The notes below the pieces were generated by a model. That model was not told the origin of the DNA. It ran no database searches and was given only the letters and a program-made list of their open reading frames with translations. Shown piece by piece: positions 1 through 7,555 of a DNA stretch of 30,529 nucleotides. The stretch is from DATKCJ01 sp035513275 (GTDB lineage: Bacteria; Verrucomicrobiota; Verrucomicrobiia; Opitutales; Opitutaceae). Numbering within the stretch: the stretch's first letter is position 1; every line of letters begins with the position of its first letter. The DNA lies in the NCBI GenBank assembly GCA_035513275.1, contig DATKCJ010000392.1, positions 1 through 30,529 of the forward strand, read 5' to 3'. The position numbers and the translations under genes were made by a program.

Positions 1-822
1 ACGAGCATCGAGGCGCTCTACAAGAAGTTCTACGCGTGGCTCGGAGAGCCTGCGTTGTTCAAATGGGCGCAGCCCGGTGTCTACGAATACTCCGACGTGT
101 ATCCCCTGATCTACTTCAAGATGCAGATCGAGGGCGCGGAGCCGTTCGACGAGGTGAAGCACCTCGTGATCGACGAGATGCAGGACTACACGCCCGTGCA
201 ATACACCGTCCTGTCGCAGCTCTTCCACTGCAAGAAGACCATCCTCGGCGACGCATGGCAGTCGGTGAACCCGATCAGCTCGTCGAACGCGGAAGCCATC
301 AACGAGATCCTGCCCGCCGCGCAGCGCGTCTACTTGAACAAGAGCTACCGATCCACGATCCAGATATCCAATCTCGCGCAGCGCATCAACCGCAACGAGA
401 ACCTCGTCCCCATCGAGCGCCACGGCGAGGAGCCCGGGTTCCACGAGTGCGAGGACCATAGCGACGAGATGCAGCGCATCCGCGAGCTCCTCGGCCGCCA
501 CATCGAATCCGACTACAAGTCGCTCGGCATCGTGTGCAAGACCCAGGAGGCCGCGGCGCGCGTTTACGAGGCGGTGAAAGACCTCTCCCTGTCGATCAAC
601 CTCATCGATCCCACGAGCACCAGCTTCAGCAACGGCATCACCATCGCCACCGCCCACCTGGCCAAGGGACTCGAGTTCGACGAGGTGATCCTGCCCTTCT
701 GCGACGACGAGACCTACAACACCGCCATCGACCGGCACATGCTGTATGTAGGCTGCACGCGCGCCATGCACCGCCTCTCGCTAACGTTCTCGGGGAAGTT
801 GTCGTTGTTTCTCGCGAACTGA
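1..822 (+). CDS. UvrD/HelD-like superfamily 1 helicase, C-terminal part
   Basis: The reading frame is open from the first base and stops with TGA at 820-822, so the N-terminus with the Walker A motif lies outside the window. Superfamily 1A helicase motifs appear in order: motif II VIDEMQDYT, motif III ILGDAWQSVN, motif IV LNKSYRST, motif V ATAHLAKGLEFDEVILP and motif VI LYVGCTRAMHRL. These belong to ATP-dependent 3'-5' DNA translocases of the UvrD/Rep/HelD group, and the short spacing between motifs fits the HelD-like branch better than full-length UvrD. An internal TTG at 55 is not a credible start because the frame continues upstream. The class is secure. Whether it acts in repair, on RNA polymerase as HelD does, or in a defence context cannot be told without the N-terminus. 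Confidence 0.9.
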   Translation, partial: TSIEALYKKFYAWLGEPALFKWAQPGVYEYSDVYPLIYFKMQIEGAEPFDEVKHLVIDEMQDYTPVQYTVLSQLFHCKKTILGDAWQSVNPISSSNAEAINEILPAAQRVYLNKSYRSTIQISNLAQRINRNENLVPIERHGEEPGFHECEDHSDEMQRIRELLGRHIESDYKSLGIVCKTQEAAARVYEAVKDLSLSINLIDPTSTSFSNGITIATAHLAKGLEFDEVILPFCDDETYNTAIDRHMLYVGCTRAMHRLSLTFSGKLSLFLAN

Positions 823-875
823 GCCGCACGAACTTCGGCCACCGGCGAGAAGGCAGTGGGAAAATCAGGGTGCGG

Positions 876-931
876 CGGTCCGTTCAATGGAGTTTCTCCT
901 GCGAGCGTAATTCAGTTCGCCGGTCCGTTCA
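876..931. repeat. Short direct repeat, 11-mer twice
   Basis: The 11-mer cggtccgttca occurs at 876-886 and 921-931, 45 bases apart, in the gap (823-1111) between the helicase and the next gene. The spacing is close to four helical turns, so a paired operator is possible, but nothing else supports that. No other structure is evident in the gap. Confidence 0.4.
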
Positions 932-1111
932 TCGGTGCTCCGATGCGCACGGTGAATGCGATCGATCTAGAGCTAATTGAGTAGCGAGCAGTTCCTCGCG
1001 ATCGAGCAGCGCCCCCGCGACCCGATCCGCCTGCCCGTCCCGTGCTCTCCGCATCGCGTTGCGGCGAGCGGGTTGCGTTGGCGCGGGGAAACTGTTTGGT
1101 TCCGCGGGCCG

Positions 1112-3442
1112 ATGCGTTTTCTCCCCGCACTCGCCGTCGCTCTCCTACCCCTGGTCTCGGTCGCGCAGACCGATGAGTGGGTGCGCGACGACATGACGGA
1201 CGAGTCGCTCTGGCTGGTGCGCACCGGCAACCTCGCGCGTGAGCCTTCGACTGCGGGCGTATTTCCCGGCGCTCCCGAACGCGGCAGCCAGTGGGTGGTG
1301 AGCAAAGGCGACGGGCCTGCCTATGTCGTCTACTTCCTCCCAGGCGCCATCCACGAGGTGGAGATCGACACGCACCGCCTCGCCGGCGCCGCGGGCGATT
1401 TCACACTCGCCGTTTCCACCGACGGGAAACTCTACCAGCCGATCAACGCCGGCTCCGTGCTCCTCGACAGCAGTTTCGGCTGGGACTACCGGCTCATGGC
1501 TTCAGACCAGATTCCTGAAAACGCGACGCACTTGCTCGTCCAATTTCCAAATGGATCGAGCGCGCACCGACTCTCTGAAGTCTGGATTCGCTACACTTGG
1601 GACGACGCGCGCGTAAACCAGTTCCTGCCGACTCCTGCCGCGGCCCTTCCGGTTCAGAGCGAGTTCTCACTTCAGTCCGACGCCGATTTGCAGCTGCTGC
1701 TCGATCAGTTGATGGCGCAGCCGCGCAAGGATCCCGCACCTTCGGTCGATCCGCTCGACACGTTCGCACCAGTGCAATTGCCAAGCGCTCCCGAACCTCA
1801 GGCAACTTTCGTGGCGCCGCCGCCGTTCGAATACGCTCCTGCCCTCGCTCAATCGGAAACGGTGCCGGTCGTCGATGAGGACGAGGAAGAGGAAATCGTC
1901 GAGACCACCGAGCCTGCAATTGTTGTCGCCGAAACGACGCAGCCCGACGCCGGGGAGACTAAAGAACCCGGGAAAGAGAACGCTGCGACGGACTCAAACA
2001 CTGTCGCGAAAGCAACCACTCCCACAATCGTCGCGGATGTCCCGGCCGCGGGGAACGAGGCGTCTCGGGTGAATCCAGAAACAGTCACTGAAGTTGCGCT
2101 CGACGATCCGGCAGTCGCAGGTGCTGCCGTGGTGCACGAGGAGTCCGAACTAACGACAGGTTCTCCAGTCGTCGCTGAGATCGCTGCCGCGCCGGGGCAG
2201 TCAATCGAACCCGCCGCCGGTTTGCTCGATGCATCCGTTGCCGAAGAAACGTCGAGCGAATCTGGCGTGACGGAGATCGATGTCGCAGAGTTTTCCCCAG
2301 ATGTCGGTCCCCTCTCTACGCTGGACTCGGTTGTAGCGACAAACTCTGGGAGCGAATCGATCGAGCCGCTCGCAATCACTGCGGCCGAACCGCAGAGCCT
2401 CGAGACTGACGAGTCCCAAGTTTCGACCGAAGCCTCACCCGTCGTAGAGGAAGTAGAACCCGTTGCCATTGAACTCGTGGCAACTACGGAGCCGGTCCCA
2501 GCACCGACTTCCGTGTCTCTCTCCGAAGAAACAACGCCCGCCGCGACCGAGGTCACCGAGATCGCCGTGTCGGAGTTCGAAGCCTCGGCCGCAGCCACAA
2601 AACCGCCCGCGCCTGAAATCGCGACGCCAGCGGAGGAATCGACGCTCACGTTTGATCATGCGCGCCTGGCGCTCGCCGATGCCGACGGAGCGACCGTGCC
2701 CGATGTCGAAGTCGCGATTCCCGAGTTAACCCCGCCGGAACTTGCGCCTGCCCCCGCGGCCGTTGCCGGGACTGAACCACTCGTCGTCGCTGATACACCT
2801 GTGATCGCGCAAGTCGAAGAGCCTCCGCCGATCGCGGTTTCCCATCCGGCTGTCGCGATTGTCGAACTTCCAGCGGTGACGCCTCCGCAAGCCGACGTCG
2901 TCGATCCGTCGGCGTTCGCCGATCCGGAATTCGTGGTCGAGGTTGCTGCAATCGCGCCAGAGGCCATCGCGGATCCGTCAACCGCGGATCCCGCGCCCGA
3001 GGAGCCGGAACAAGTATGGAGACTGCCGCCTTTCGATTTGCCGATCATGTCGGCGTCGCAAGCTCGCGAAAGCGCTGCCTCAAATGAGGAATCTGTTCCG
3101 CCGAAGTCCGAGGCGCAGACTGTCGCGCAGGAACTACCGCCAGCCGAACCCGTCCATGCTTCGACGCAGGAAATCGCCGCTGCGCCGCTTGCAGTCGATC
3201 CGGTTGCGACGGTCCAAACCGAAGTTGCGGCTGCGGAACCTGAAGCCGCCGCGCCGGAATCAACGCCAGCGGCGCCATTGGACTCCGGGCCAATGTTGAT
3301 CGCTGCGGCAGAAATGCACGCAATCGATTCACCGGAATCGGAAATCTCTGAAAAAGCTGAACCGGATCGAAAACCGACCATGAAGGTCCGGCGGATCGGC
3401 CCTCGCTCCAAGTCGCGCGACTCCTACTCGGCGCGCAGTTGA
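1112..3442 (+). CDS. Exported protein, beta-sandwich-like head and long low-complexity tail
   Basis: The product is 776 residues from ATG 1112. The frame is open further upstream to a TTG at 977, but ATG 1112 is preferred because it begins a good signal peptide: MRF, then a hydrophobic Leu/Ala/Val run, then cleavage near VSVAQ. Residues about 20-170 are rich in aromatic and beta-prone segments and resemble a discoidin/galactose-binding beta-sandwich; this is an impression, not a family match. Residues about 200-745 are a nearly continuous Ala/Pro/Glu/Val/Thr/Ser-rich acidic region with no predicted fold. The last 25 residues turn strongly basic (KVRRIGPRSKSRD). There is no C-terminal membrane anchor or sorting signal. 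The protein is probably periplasmic or surface-exposed, with the tail as a flexible spacer. Function unknown. Confidence 0.8.
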   Translation: MRFLPALAVALLPLVSVAQTDEWVRDDMTDESLWLVRTGNLAREPSTAGVFPGAPERGSQWVVSKGDGPAYVVYFLPGAIHEVEIDTHRLAGAAGDFTLAVSTDGKLYQPINAGSVLLDSSFGWDYRLMASDQIPENATHLLVQFPNGSSAHRLSEVWIRYTWDDARVNQFLPTPAAALPVQSEFSLQSDADLQLLLDQLMAQPRKDPAPSVDPLDTFAPVQLPSAPEPQATFVAPPPFEYAPALAQSETVPVVDEDEEEEIVETTEPAIVVAETTQPDAGETKEPGKENAATDSNTVAKATTPTIVADVPAAGNEASRVNPETVTEVALDDPAVAGAAVVHEESELTTGSPVVAEIAAAPGQSIEPAAGLLDASVAEETSSESGVTEIDVAEFSPDVGPLSTLDSVVATNSGSESIEPLAITAAEPQSLETDESQVSTEASPVVEEVEPVAIELVATTEPVPAPTSVSLSEETTPAATEVTEIAVSEFEASAAATKPPAPEIATPAEESTLTFDHARLALADADGATVPDVEVAIPELTPPELAPAPAAVAGTEPLVVADTPVIAQVEEPPPIAVSHPAVAIVELPAVTPPQADVVDPSAFADPEFVVEVAAIAPEAIADPSTADPAPEEPEQVWRLPPFDLPIMSASQARESAASNEESVPPKSEAQTVAQELPPAEPVHASTQEIAAAPLAVDPVATVQTEVAAAEPEAAAPESTPAAPLDSGPMLIAAAEMHAIDSPESEISEKAEPDRKPTMKVRRIGPRSKSRDSYSARS

Positions 3443-3458
3443 GCCCGGGAACGAAAAA

Positions 3459-3503
3459 ACGCGGGAATCGGAACGGCATTCGCCGCAAGTCCGACTCCCG
3501 CGT
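3459..3503 (+). terminator. Rho-independent terminator 1 (hairpin)
   Basis: The arms acgcggga (3459-3466) and tcccgcgt (3496-3503) pair perfectly and continue after one mismatch as tcgg/ccga. A smaller cggc/gccg hairpin sits in the loop. The stem is flanked by an A-run upstream and CTTT downstream, so it could work in both directions. It lies 16 bases after the stop of the low-complexity protein gene. Confidence 0.7.
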
Positions 3504-3529
3504 CTTTAAAAGCCTCGAACCGAAAAGTG

Positions 3530-3559
3530 ACATGCGGGGCCCACTGCCCCGCATGTTTT
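3530..3559 (+). terminator. Rho-independent terminator 2
   Basis: A perfect 11-base-pair stem, acatgcggggc (3530-3540) with gccccgcatgt (3546-3556), encloses the five-base loop ccact and runs into a short T-tract (3556-3559). It is the strongest terminator in the window and sits 27 bases after terminator 1. Confidence 0.85.
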
Positions 3560-4012
3560 CACAACCTGAATTCAACTCCGATGCTGCCCCCCACAGTGAC
3601 AGTAACTTCGTCGAAAGCCCGGCGAACCGGAGGTCATGAGTTTATCTGAAGGTCAGGCCTTCAGTGCAGGGCAGCCGGGATGGCGCCTGCAGAAATTGGG
3701 TGGGGGTGGGTTTCGACAACTGAAACGGATCGCGACTCACCAACCCGCCGGGGAAAGAACGCGCAGAGTATAACCTGCTTTCTCCCGGAAACATCGGGCA
3801 TGTTCACCGATTTATGAGTAGGTGCTTTACCTAAACCCACCTACCCGCTTGTCCGCTTGTCGCGGGAAACTCAGGGCTGCGCTCCGTCCAAAAACGGACT
3901 ACCTGTTGCGCGAAGAAGTGCCGCTTGGAAAGTAGCGCGGGCCGATTCAGCGCTACACTCGGAGCACTTCCGTCACGACCTTGGTGGGCATTAATAGTCC
4001 ACTGCAACACGT
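3560..4012. other. Non-coding stretch with small palindromes
   Basis: No convincing gene is present on either strand. The stretch holds a 7-base-pair hairpin, ctgaagg/ccttcag (3646-3664), a G-rich run of three G-tracts near 3698-3710, and an inverted repeat gtaggtg/cacctac (3818-3824 and 3838-3844). The GTAG/CTAC ends of the last resemble the palindromic elements found elsewhere in the window. No promoter or tRNA could be assigned with confidence. Confidence 0.5.
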
Positions 4013-4180
4013 ATGAAACGAAGACCCACGGCCCCGCACCAAAGCCGCGCATGCACCGGGAAGCGACGCTTCCCGAGCCAGGGTCACGCGCTCGAGGCAG
4101 CGATGATTGCCGGAGTGGAGCGAACCCGGGTCGCTTACCTTTGCCCGCATTGCGGGCACTGGCATCTCGCCACCAAGTGA
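4013..4180 (+). CDS. Small zinc-ribbon protein, 55 residues
   Basis: ATG 4013 opens a 55-residue frame ending in TGA at 4178-4180. The protein has an early CTGKRRFPS segment, a short helix-like stretch (QGHALEAAMIAG) and the C-terminal motif YLCPHCGHWHLATK. The CPxCGxWH pattern next to an earlier Cys and a KRR-(Y/F) segment is typical of tiny zinc-ribbon proteins scattered through bacteria and phages, usually without known function. The Cys and His residues (CPHC, WH) could bind one zinc. The gene converges on the minus-strand gene ending at 4188, only seven bases away. No Shine-Dalgarno sequence precedes it. It was recognised from the motif rather than from length, so moderate confidence is given. 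Confidence 0.7.
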   Translation: MKRRPTAPHQSRACTGKRRFPSQGHALEAAMIAGVERTRVAYLCPHCGHWHLATK

Positions 4181-4187
4181 GTGCGCC

Positions 4188-4508
4188 TTAGCGCTCGGTG
4201 CGCGCCGCCCGCTTCCCCTGGATCCAGTAACGGGAAACCACCACACCGTTGTGACGGAGGTCGTAACCATGCTCGGTGTCGATGATTCCCAAATTCGCAT
4301 CGGCCCGGACGCCCTGCTGCGCGAGCAGAGTCCTCATCGCCTCGTGATCGCGCGTGACAAGCGCCTTGGCCGCGTTGAACGCCTCGTCGACCGTGAAACT
4401 CTCACCCCAGCAAAGCGATTTTTGCACAGCTCCGTCGTCGACCCCGGATGACAGGGTGAACTGAAAGAGCGAAAACGATTCCTGCAGAGTATCTCGACTG
4501 TCTTGCAT
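4188..4508 (-). CDS. Hypothetical protein, 106 residues
   Basis: ATG at 4508 (minus) runs to TAA at 4188. I do not recognise the protein. It is soluble, mixed in charge, and has a helical-looking middle (TVDEAFNAAKALVTRDHEAM) followed by a probable beta segment and the C-terminal HNGVVVSRYWIQGKRAART. The composition looks like a real protein rather than a shadow of another gene: hydrophobic residues are evenly spaced and there is no Arg/Pro/Ala excess. There is no signal peptide or membrane segment. It is convergent with the small zinc-ribbon gene and lies in the same orientation as pcm, 213 bases away. The opposite-strand frame over this region is Arg-rich and less plausible. Confidence 0.6.
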   Translation of the reverse strand: MQDSRDTLQESFSLFQFTLSSGVDDGAVQKSLCWGESFTVDEAFNAAKALVTRDHEAMRTLLAQQGVRADANLGIIDTEHGYDLRHNGVVVSRYWIQGKRAARTER

Positions 4509-4721
4509 TGCCGCGTGGGGGGCGACGGGGGATTTGAAGGGCGCGACTATCCTGCCGATCGACCGCTCTGTCGAGAGGCTTTTGTGCCCGATCCCAGCGG
4601 CCGCTGAGTCACGTTCCCTTCCAGGAGCACCGTTAGGATCAAGTCGCGCTCGGCGAAATGCCTACCGAGGACTCGCCCCCTGCGACCGGCCCGCGAACTT
4701 TTTGGCCAAGGTTTTCCTGCC

Positions 4722-5366
4722 TCAAACGAGCGGCACGAATCGCACAGGGGACACGCGCTCCTCCTCCAATCGTGCTCCGCGCCGCACGAACCGCATCAAC
4801 TGCTGTGCCCCACCCTCGACCCCGACCGGGATGACCAGGCGACCGCCGTCCTTGAGCTGCCGCTCAAGAGCAGGCGGAACGGTCGCAGGCGCCGCGCTCA
4901 CGATGATCGCATCGAAGGGCGCCCATTCCTCCCAACCCTCGTGGCCGTCGCCGAGACGCGACCGGACCGTCTCGCACCCGAGCGCGGCGAGCGTCGCCCT
5001 CGCCCGCTCGAAAAGCTCCGGGATGATCTCAACTGTGAAGATCTCCGGAGTGAGATCCGCGAGGATCGCAGTCTGGAATCCGCAGCCTGTGCCGATCTCG
5101 AGCACGCGGTCGCCGCTGCGTATCGCAGCCAACTCGACCATCAACGCAACGATGTAGGGCTGCGACACCGTCTGCTTGTGCCCGATCGGAACCGGAAAAT
5201 CTCCGTAGGCTTCCTTCGGCCCAGCGTCGGGTATGAACCTGTGCCGCGGCACCGCATCAAACGCCGCGAGCACTCGCGCATCGACGATTCCCCGGCCCCG
5301 AAGGTCGCGCTCGATCATCCGCGCCCTCGCTGCATCGAAGGCAGTTGGGTTGCGATCCGTGTTCAT
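4722..5366 (-). CDS. pcm: Protein-L-isoaspartate O-methyltransferase
   Basis: This enzyme methylates L-isoaspartyl residues in damaged proteins using S-adenosylmethionine, starting their repair. The product has 214 residues, the usual length. Family landmarks include VPRHRFIP and AYGDFPVPIG near the N-terminus, the QTVSQPYIVALM segment that binds the isoaspartyl substrate, SAM motif I VLEIGTGCGFQTA, the acidic end of strand 2 (TVEIIPEL), and the later DAIIVSAAPATVP and GGRLVIPVG. ATG 5366 is chosen because it gives the normal N-terminus; the frame is open further upstream, but that extension is antisense to the divergent nadC-like gene. It is transcribed away from that gene, with 106 bases between the two starts. 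No Shine-Dalgarno sequence is seen. Confidence 0.95.
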   Translation of the reverse strand: MNTDRNPTAFDAARARMIERDLRGRGIVDARVLAAFDAVPRHRFIPDAGPKEAYGDFPVPIGHKQTVSQPYIVALMVELAAIRSGDRVLEIGTGCGFQTAILADLTPEIFTVEIIPELFERARATLAALGCETVRSRLGDGHEGWEEWAPFDAIIVSAAPATVPPALERQLKDGGRLVIPVGVEGGAQQLMRFVRRGARLEEERVSPVRFVPLV

Positions 5367-5472
5367 CGCGTCGAACCATGCCACCGGGCGGCGTGTTCGT
5401 CGAGGATGGCCGCCAGGTTCAGTCTTTGATTTTGCCTTTGCCGATCCGACAAACAACCGTCTCCGCGCACTC

Positions 5473-6354
5473 ATGGCACTCCCGCAACGCGTCAAAATCG
5501 CCGAGCAGATCATCCACCGCCTGCAATGGGACGAACTCGATCGCGGCCCGGTCCGGCGGTTGATCGAGCTTGCGCATGAAGAGTCGCGGCGTGCCGCCGG
5601 CAATTCGCAGAGCGAGTCCGGCACGCAGCATCGTTCAGTCGAGTTCGAGGCCGCGGGCGATCTGATCTTCTGTGGCGCCGAACTCCTGCCCCTTGTCGCC
5701 GGCGCATTTGGCATCAAGGGCGACTTGCGCGTCCGGGTGACCGACGGTGCAGCGGTCAGCGCGGGCAGCGTGATTGCGGTATTCACGGGACCAACGGCCG
5801 AGTTGCGCACCGCGTCTCAGGTGGTGCACGCATTTGTTTCGCGGCTCTCCGGAATCGCCACGTTCGCGAGGCGTCATGTGGACGCGCTCGGCCGCGGACG
5901 CACCCGGCTCCTCGACAACAGCGCCACCACTCCCGGCTGGAGCACGCTCGAGCGATTCGCACTCGCCTGTGGCGGCGCATGGAGCGGAGGCAATGACGCA
6001 ACACGCATCCGGATCGAGGTCGACTCGCGCAATGCCACGCGCCTCGAGTCCGCGATTCGTCGCGCCCGCGATTCTTCGCCCGATGTGCCCGTGGAATTGA
6101 TCGTCCGCCAACCAGCCGACGTCGAGACGGCGGTCGCAGCCGCGCCGGATCTGATCCGTCTCGAGCGGTTCGGCATCGCGGCGCTTCGCGATGCAGTCGC
6201 GCGAGCCGGCGGCCGGGTGTTTGTTGAGGCGCACGGCGGCATCACGCTGGCGAATCTCGCCGAGCACGGCGGGCTCGGGCTCGATTTCGTTTCAGTGGAT
6301 GGCCTGGTGAGCGATGCGGTGCATGCGCCGATCGACAGGACGTGGCGCGATTGA
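5473..6354 (+). CDS. NadC-fold protein lacking the quinolinate phosphoribosyltransferase active site
   Basis: The 293-residue product has the length and landmarks of NadC: SRLSGIAT at 123-130, TTPG at 152-155, EAHGGI at 252-257 and DFVSVDGLVSDAV at 271-283. The residues that bind quinolinate and phosphoribosyl pyrophosphate are gone. The usual DTRKTTPG reads DNSATTPG, removing Arg and Lys. The usual GGGxNHR and the downstream Lys are replaced by GGAWSGGNDATRIR. The ER before the SGIAT block reads SQ. The N-terminal EDxGxGDxT and the central ExE are absent. It is therefore probably not a quinolinate phosphoribosyltransferase; ModD-type paralogues are an alternative, but from memory these keep more of the motif. 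It sits four bases before birA, suggesting co-transcription. Annotation as a working nadC would be misleading. Confidence 0.75.
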   Translation: MALPQRVKIAEQIIHRLQWDELDRGPVRRLIELAHEESRRAAGNSQSESGTQHRSVEFEAAGDLIFCGAELLPLVAGAFGIKGDLRVRVTDGAAVSAGSVIAVFTGPTAELRTASQVVHAFVSRLSGIATFARRHVDALGRGRTRLLDNSATTPGWSTLERFALACGGAWSGGNDATRIRIEVDSRNATRLESAIRRARDSSPDVPVELIVRQPADVETAVAAAPDLIRLERFGIAALRDAVARAGGRVFVEAHGGITLANLAEHGGLGLDFVSVDGLVSDAVHAPIDRTWRD

Positions 6355-6358
6355 GCGG

Positions 6359-7369
6359 ATGACGACGAACCACGGACCCGAATTGATCATCCTGCGTGAA
6401 TTGCTCGCCGCACGCGGCGGCTGGGTCTCGGGCACGCATCTCGCGAGCCAGGTGGGGATGTCGCGCGTCGCTGTCTGGTCGCACATGAATCGTCTGCGCC
6501 GCGAAGGCTTCAAGTTCGAAGCCGTGCGCAGCCGCGGCTACCGGCTCATCTCGCGACCGGAGCGTTTATCGCAGGGTTTGCTCCATGCGCTTCTGCGCAT
6601 CCGGCTGCCGGACGGCGCGATCGTCGTGATGGACGAGGTCGACAGCACGAACAGCGAGGCCGAGCGCAGACTCGCCGCCGGCCAGTCCACGCCGTTCGCG
6701 ATCTTCGCCGCGGCGCAGGTGCGCGGTCGCGGCCGGTTCGGCCGCGTGTGGCACAGCCCCGACGAGGGAAATCTCTACGCGAGCTTCGCATTCCGGCCGC
6801 GGGTCGATCCTTCGCGCATGCAGCTCTTCACGCTTTGGATGGGAGTGAACCTCTGCGAAGTGCTCGAGAGCTTTTTCAAGATCGCGCCGGCCATCAAGTG
6901 GCCCAACGACCTGCTCGTCTCGGGCCGCAAGGTCGGCGGTATGCTCACCGAGGCGCGAATCGATGCCGACAACATCCGCGATCTGATCTTCGGCCTCGGC
7001 CTCAATGTGAACGCCGATTCCGCCCACTGGCCGCGCGATGTCGCGCGCACGGCCTCCACGCTCGCCACGATCACCGGCGCGCGGGTCGACATCAACCAGC
7101 TTGCCGCTGCGGTCGCGGGCCGCGTGTTCGGTGCATTCAACGCCTTCATCGGTGGCGGATTCGAGCCGCGCCTCAACGATCTCTGGACGCGCTACGACTC
7201 GCTTCGCGGACTGCCGGTCGGCGTGAATCACGCGGGCGTGGTCACGCATGGGATCGCATCGGGCATCGATGCCGACGGTTCACTTCTCGTTGCCGCCGCA
7301 TCAGGGCGCAAGGCGCGTTTCCGCGCAGGCGAAGTCACCCTCGAGAAAGCTGCGAGAACCGGCGCATGA
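6359..7369 (+). CDS. birA: Biotin--[acetyl-CoA-carboxylase] ligase (BirA)
   Basis: The enzyme activates biotin as biotinyl-AMP and attaches it to biotin carboxyl carrier protein. The 336 residues contain an N-terminal winged helix-turn-helix (about 8-65; VSGTHLASQVGMSRVAVWSH), so it is the two-domain type that can also repress biotin genes. The catalytic domain has DEVDSTNSEAERR (92-104), the biotinyl-AMP loop GRGRFGRVW (123-131), KWPNDLLVSGRKVGG (180-194) and a C-terminal SH3-like domain (GIASGIDADGSLLV). ATG 6359 follows the stop of the NadC-like gene by four bases. A longer start at 6314 would overlap that gene and adds an Arg-rich stretch unlike the family. Confidence 0.95.
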   Translation: MTTNHGPELIILRELLAARGGWVSGTHLASQVGMSRVAVWSHMNRLRREGFKFEAVRSRGYRLISRPERLSQGLLHALLRIRLPDGAIVVMDEVDSTNSEAERRLAAGQSTPFAIFAAAQVRGRGRFGRVWHSPDEGNLYASFAFRPRVDPSRMQLFTLWMGVNLCEVLESFFKIAPAIKWPNDLLVSGRKVGGMLTEARIDADNIRDLIFGLGLNVNADSAHWPRDVARTASTLATITGARVDINQLAAAVAGRVFGAFNAFIGGGFEPRLNDLWTRYDSLRGLPVGVNHAGVVTHGIASGIDADGSLLVAAASGRKARFRAGEVTLEKAARTGA

Positions 7370-7555
7370 GAAGCCGGACTCGCCGCCGCCAAAGCTGCGT
7401 CCTTCGGCAATTGTCCCTTTGGATGGAATTCGCGGCACGCGCTTGCACCTCGGCTGTCCAACCGTCCCACGCCGCCTTTCGTTCGATTCAGTCGCCCGCG
7501 CACATGGAAACCCTTGGCGAACCGCCGGCAGCCGGATAGAACTCAACACTTGGAA

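Noticed and set aside
977..1111. TTG start at 977 extending the exported protein by 45 residues
   Set aside because: The extension is Arg/Pro-rich and would bury the clear signal peptide that begins at ATG 1112.
1849..3411. Two long minus-strand frames (about 250-266 residues) opposite the low-complexity protein gene
   Set aside because: They are Ser/Thr/Ala-rich mirror products of the GC-rich repetitive codons of the plus-strand gene, with no motifs; the plus strand has the signal peptide and terminators.
3439..3639. 66-residue plus-strand frame after the low-complexity protein gene
   Set aside because: It starts inside the previous gene's end and contains both terminators.
3698..3710. G-quadruplex in the G-rich run
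   Set aside because: Only three G-tracts are present; four are needed within one strand.
5473..6354. Plain annotation as functional nadC
   Set aside because: The catalytic and substrate-binding motifs are replaced, as described in the feature entry.
7370..7555. Possible tRNA because of a GTTCGATTC string near 7480
   Set aside because: No acceptor or anticodon stem can be built around it.
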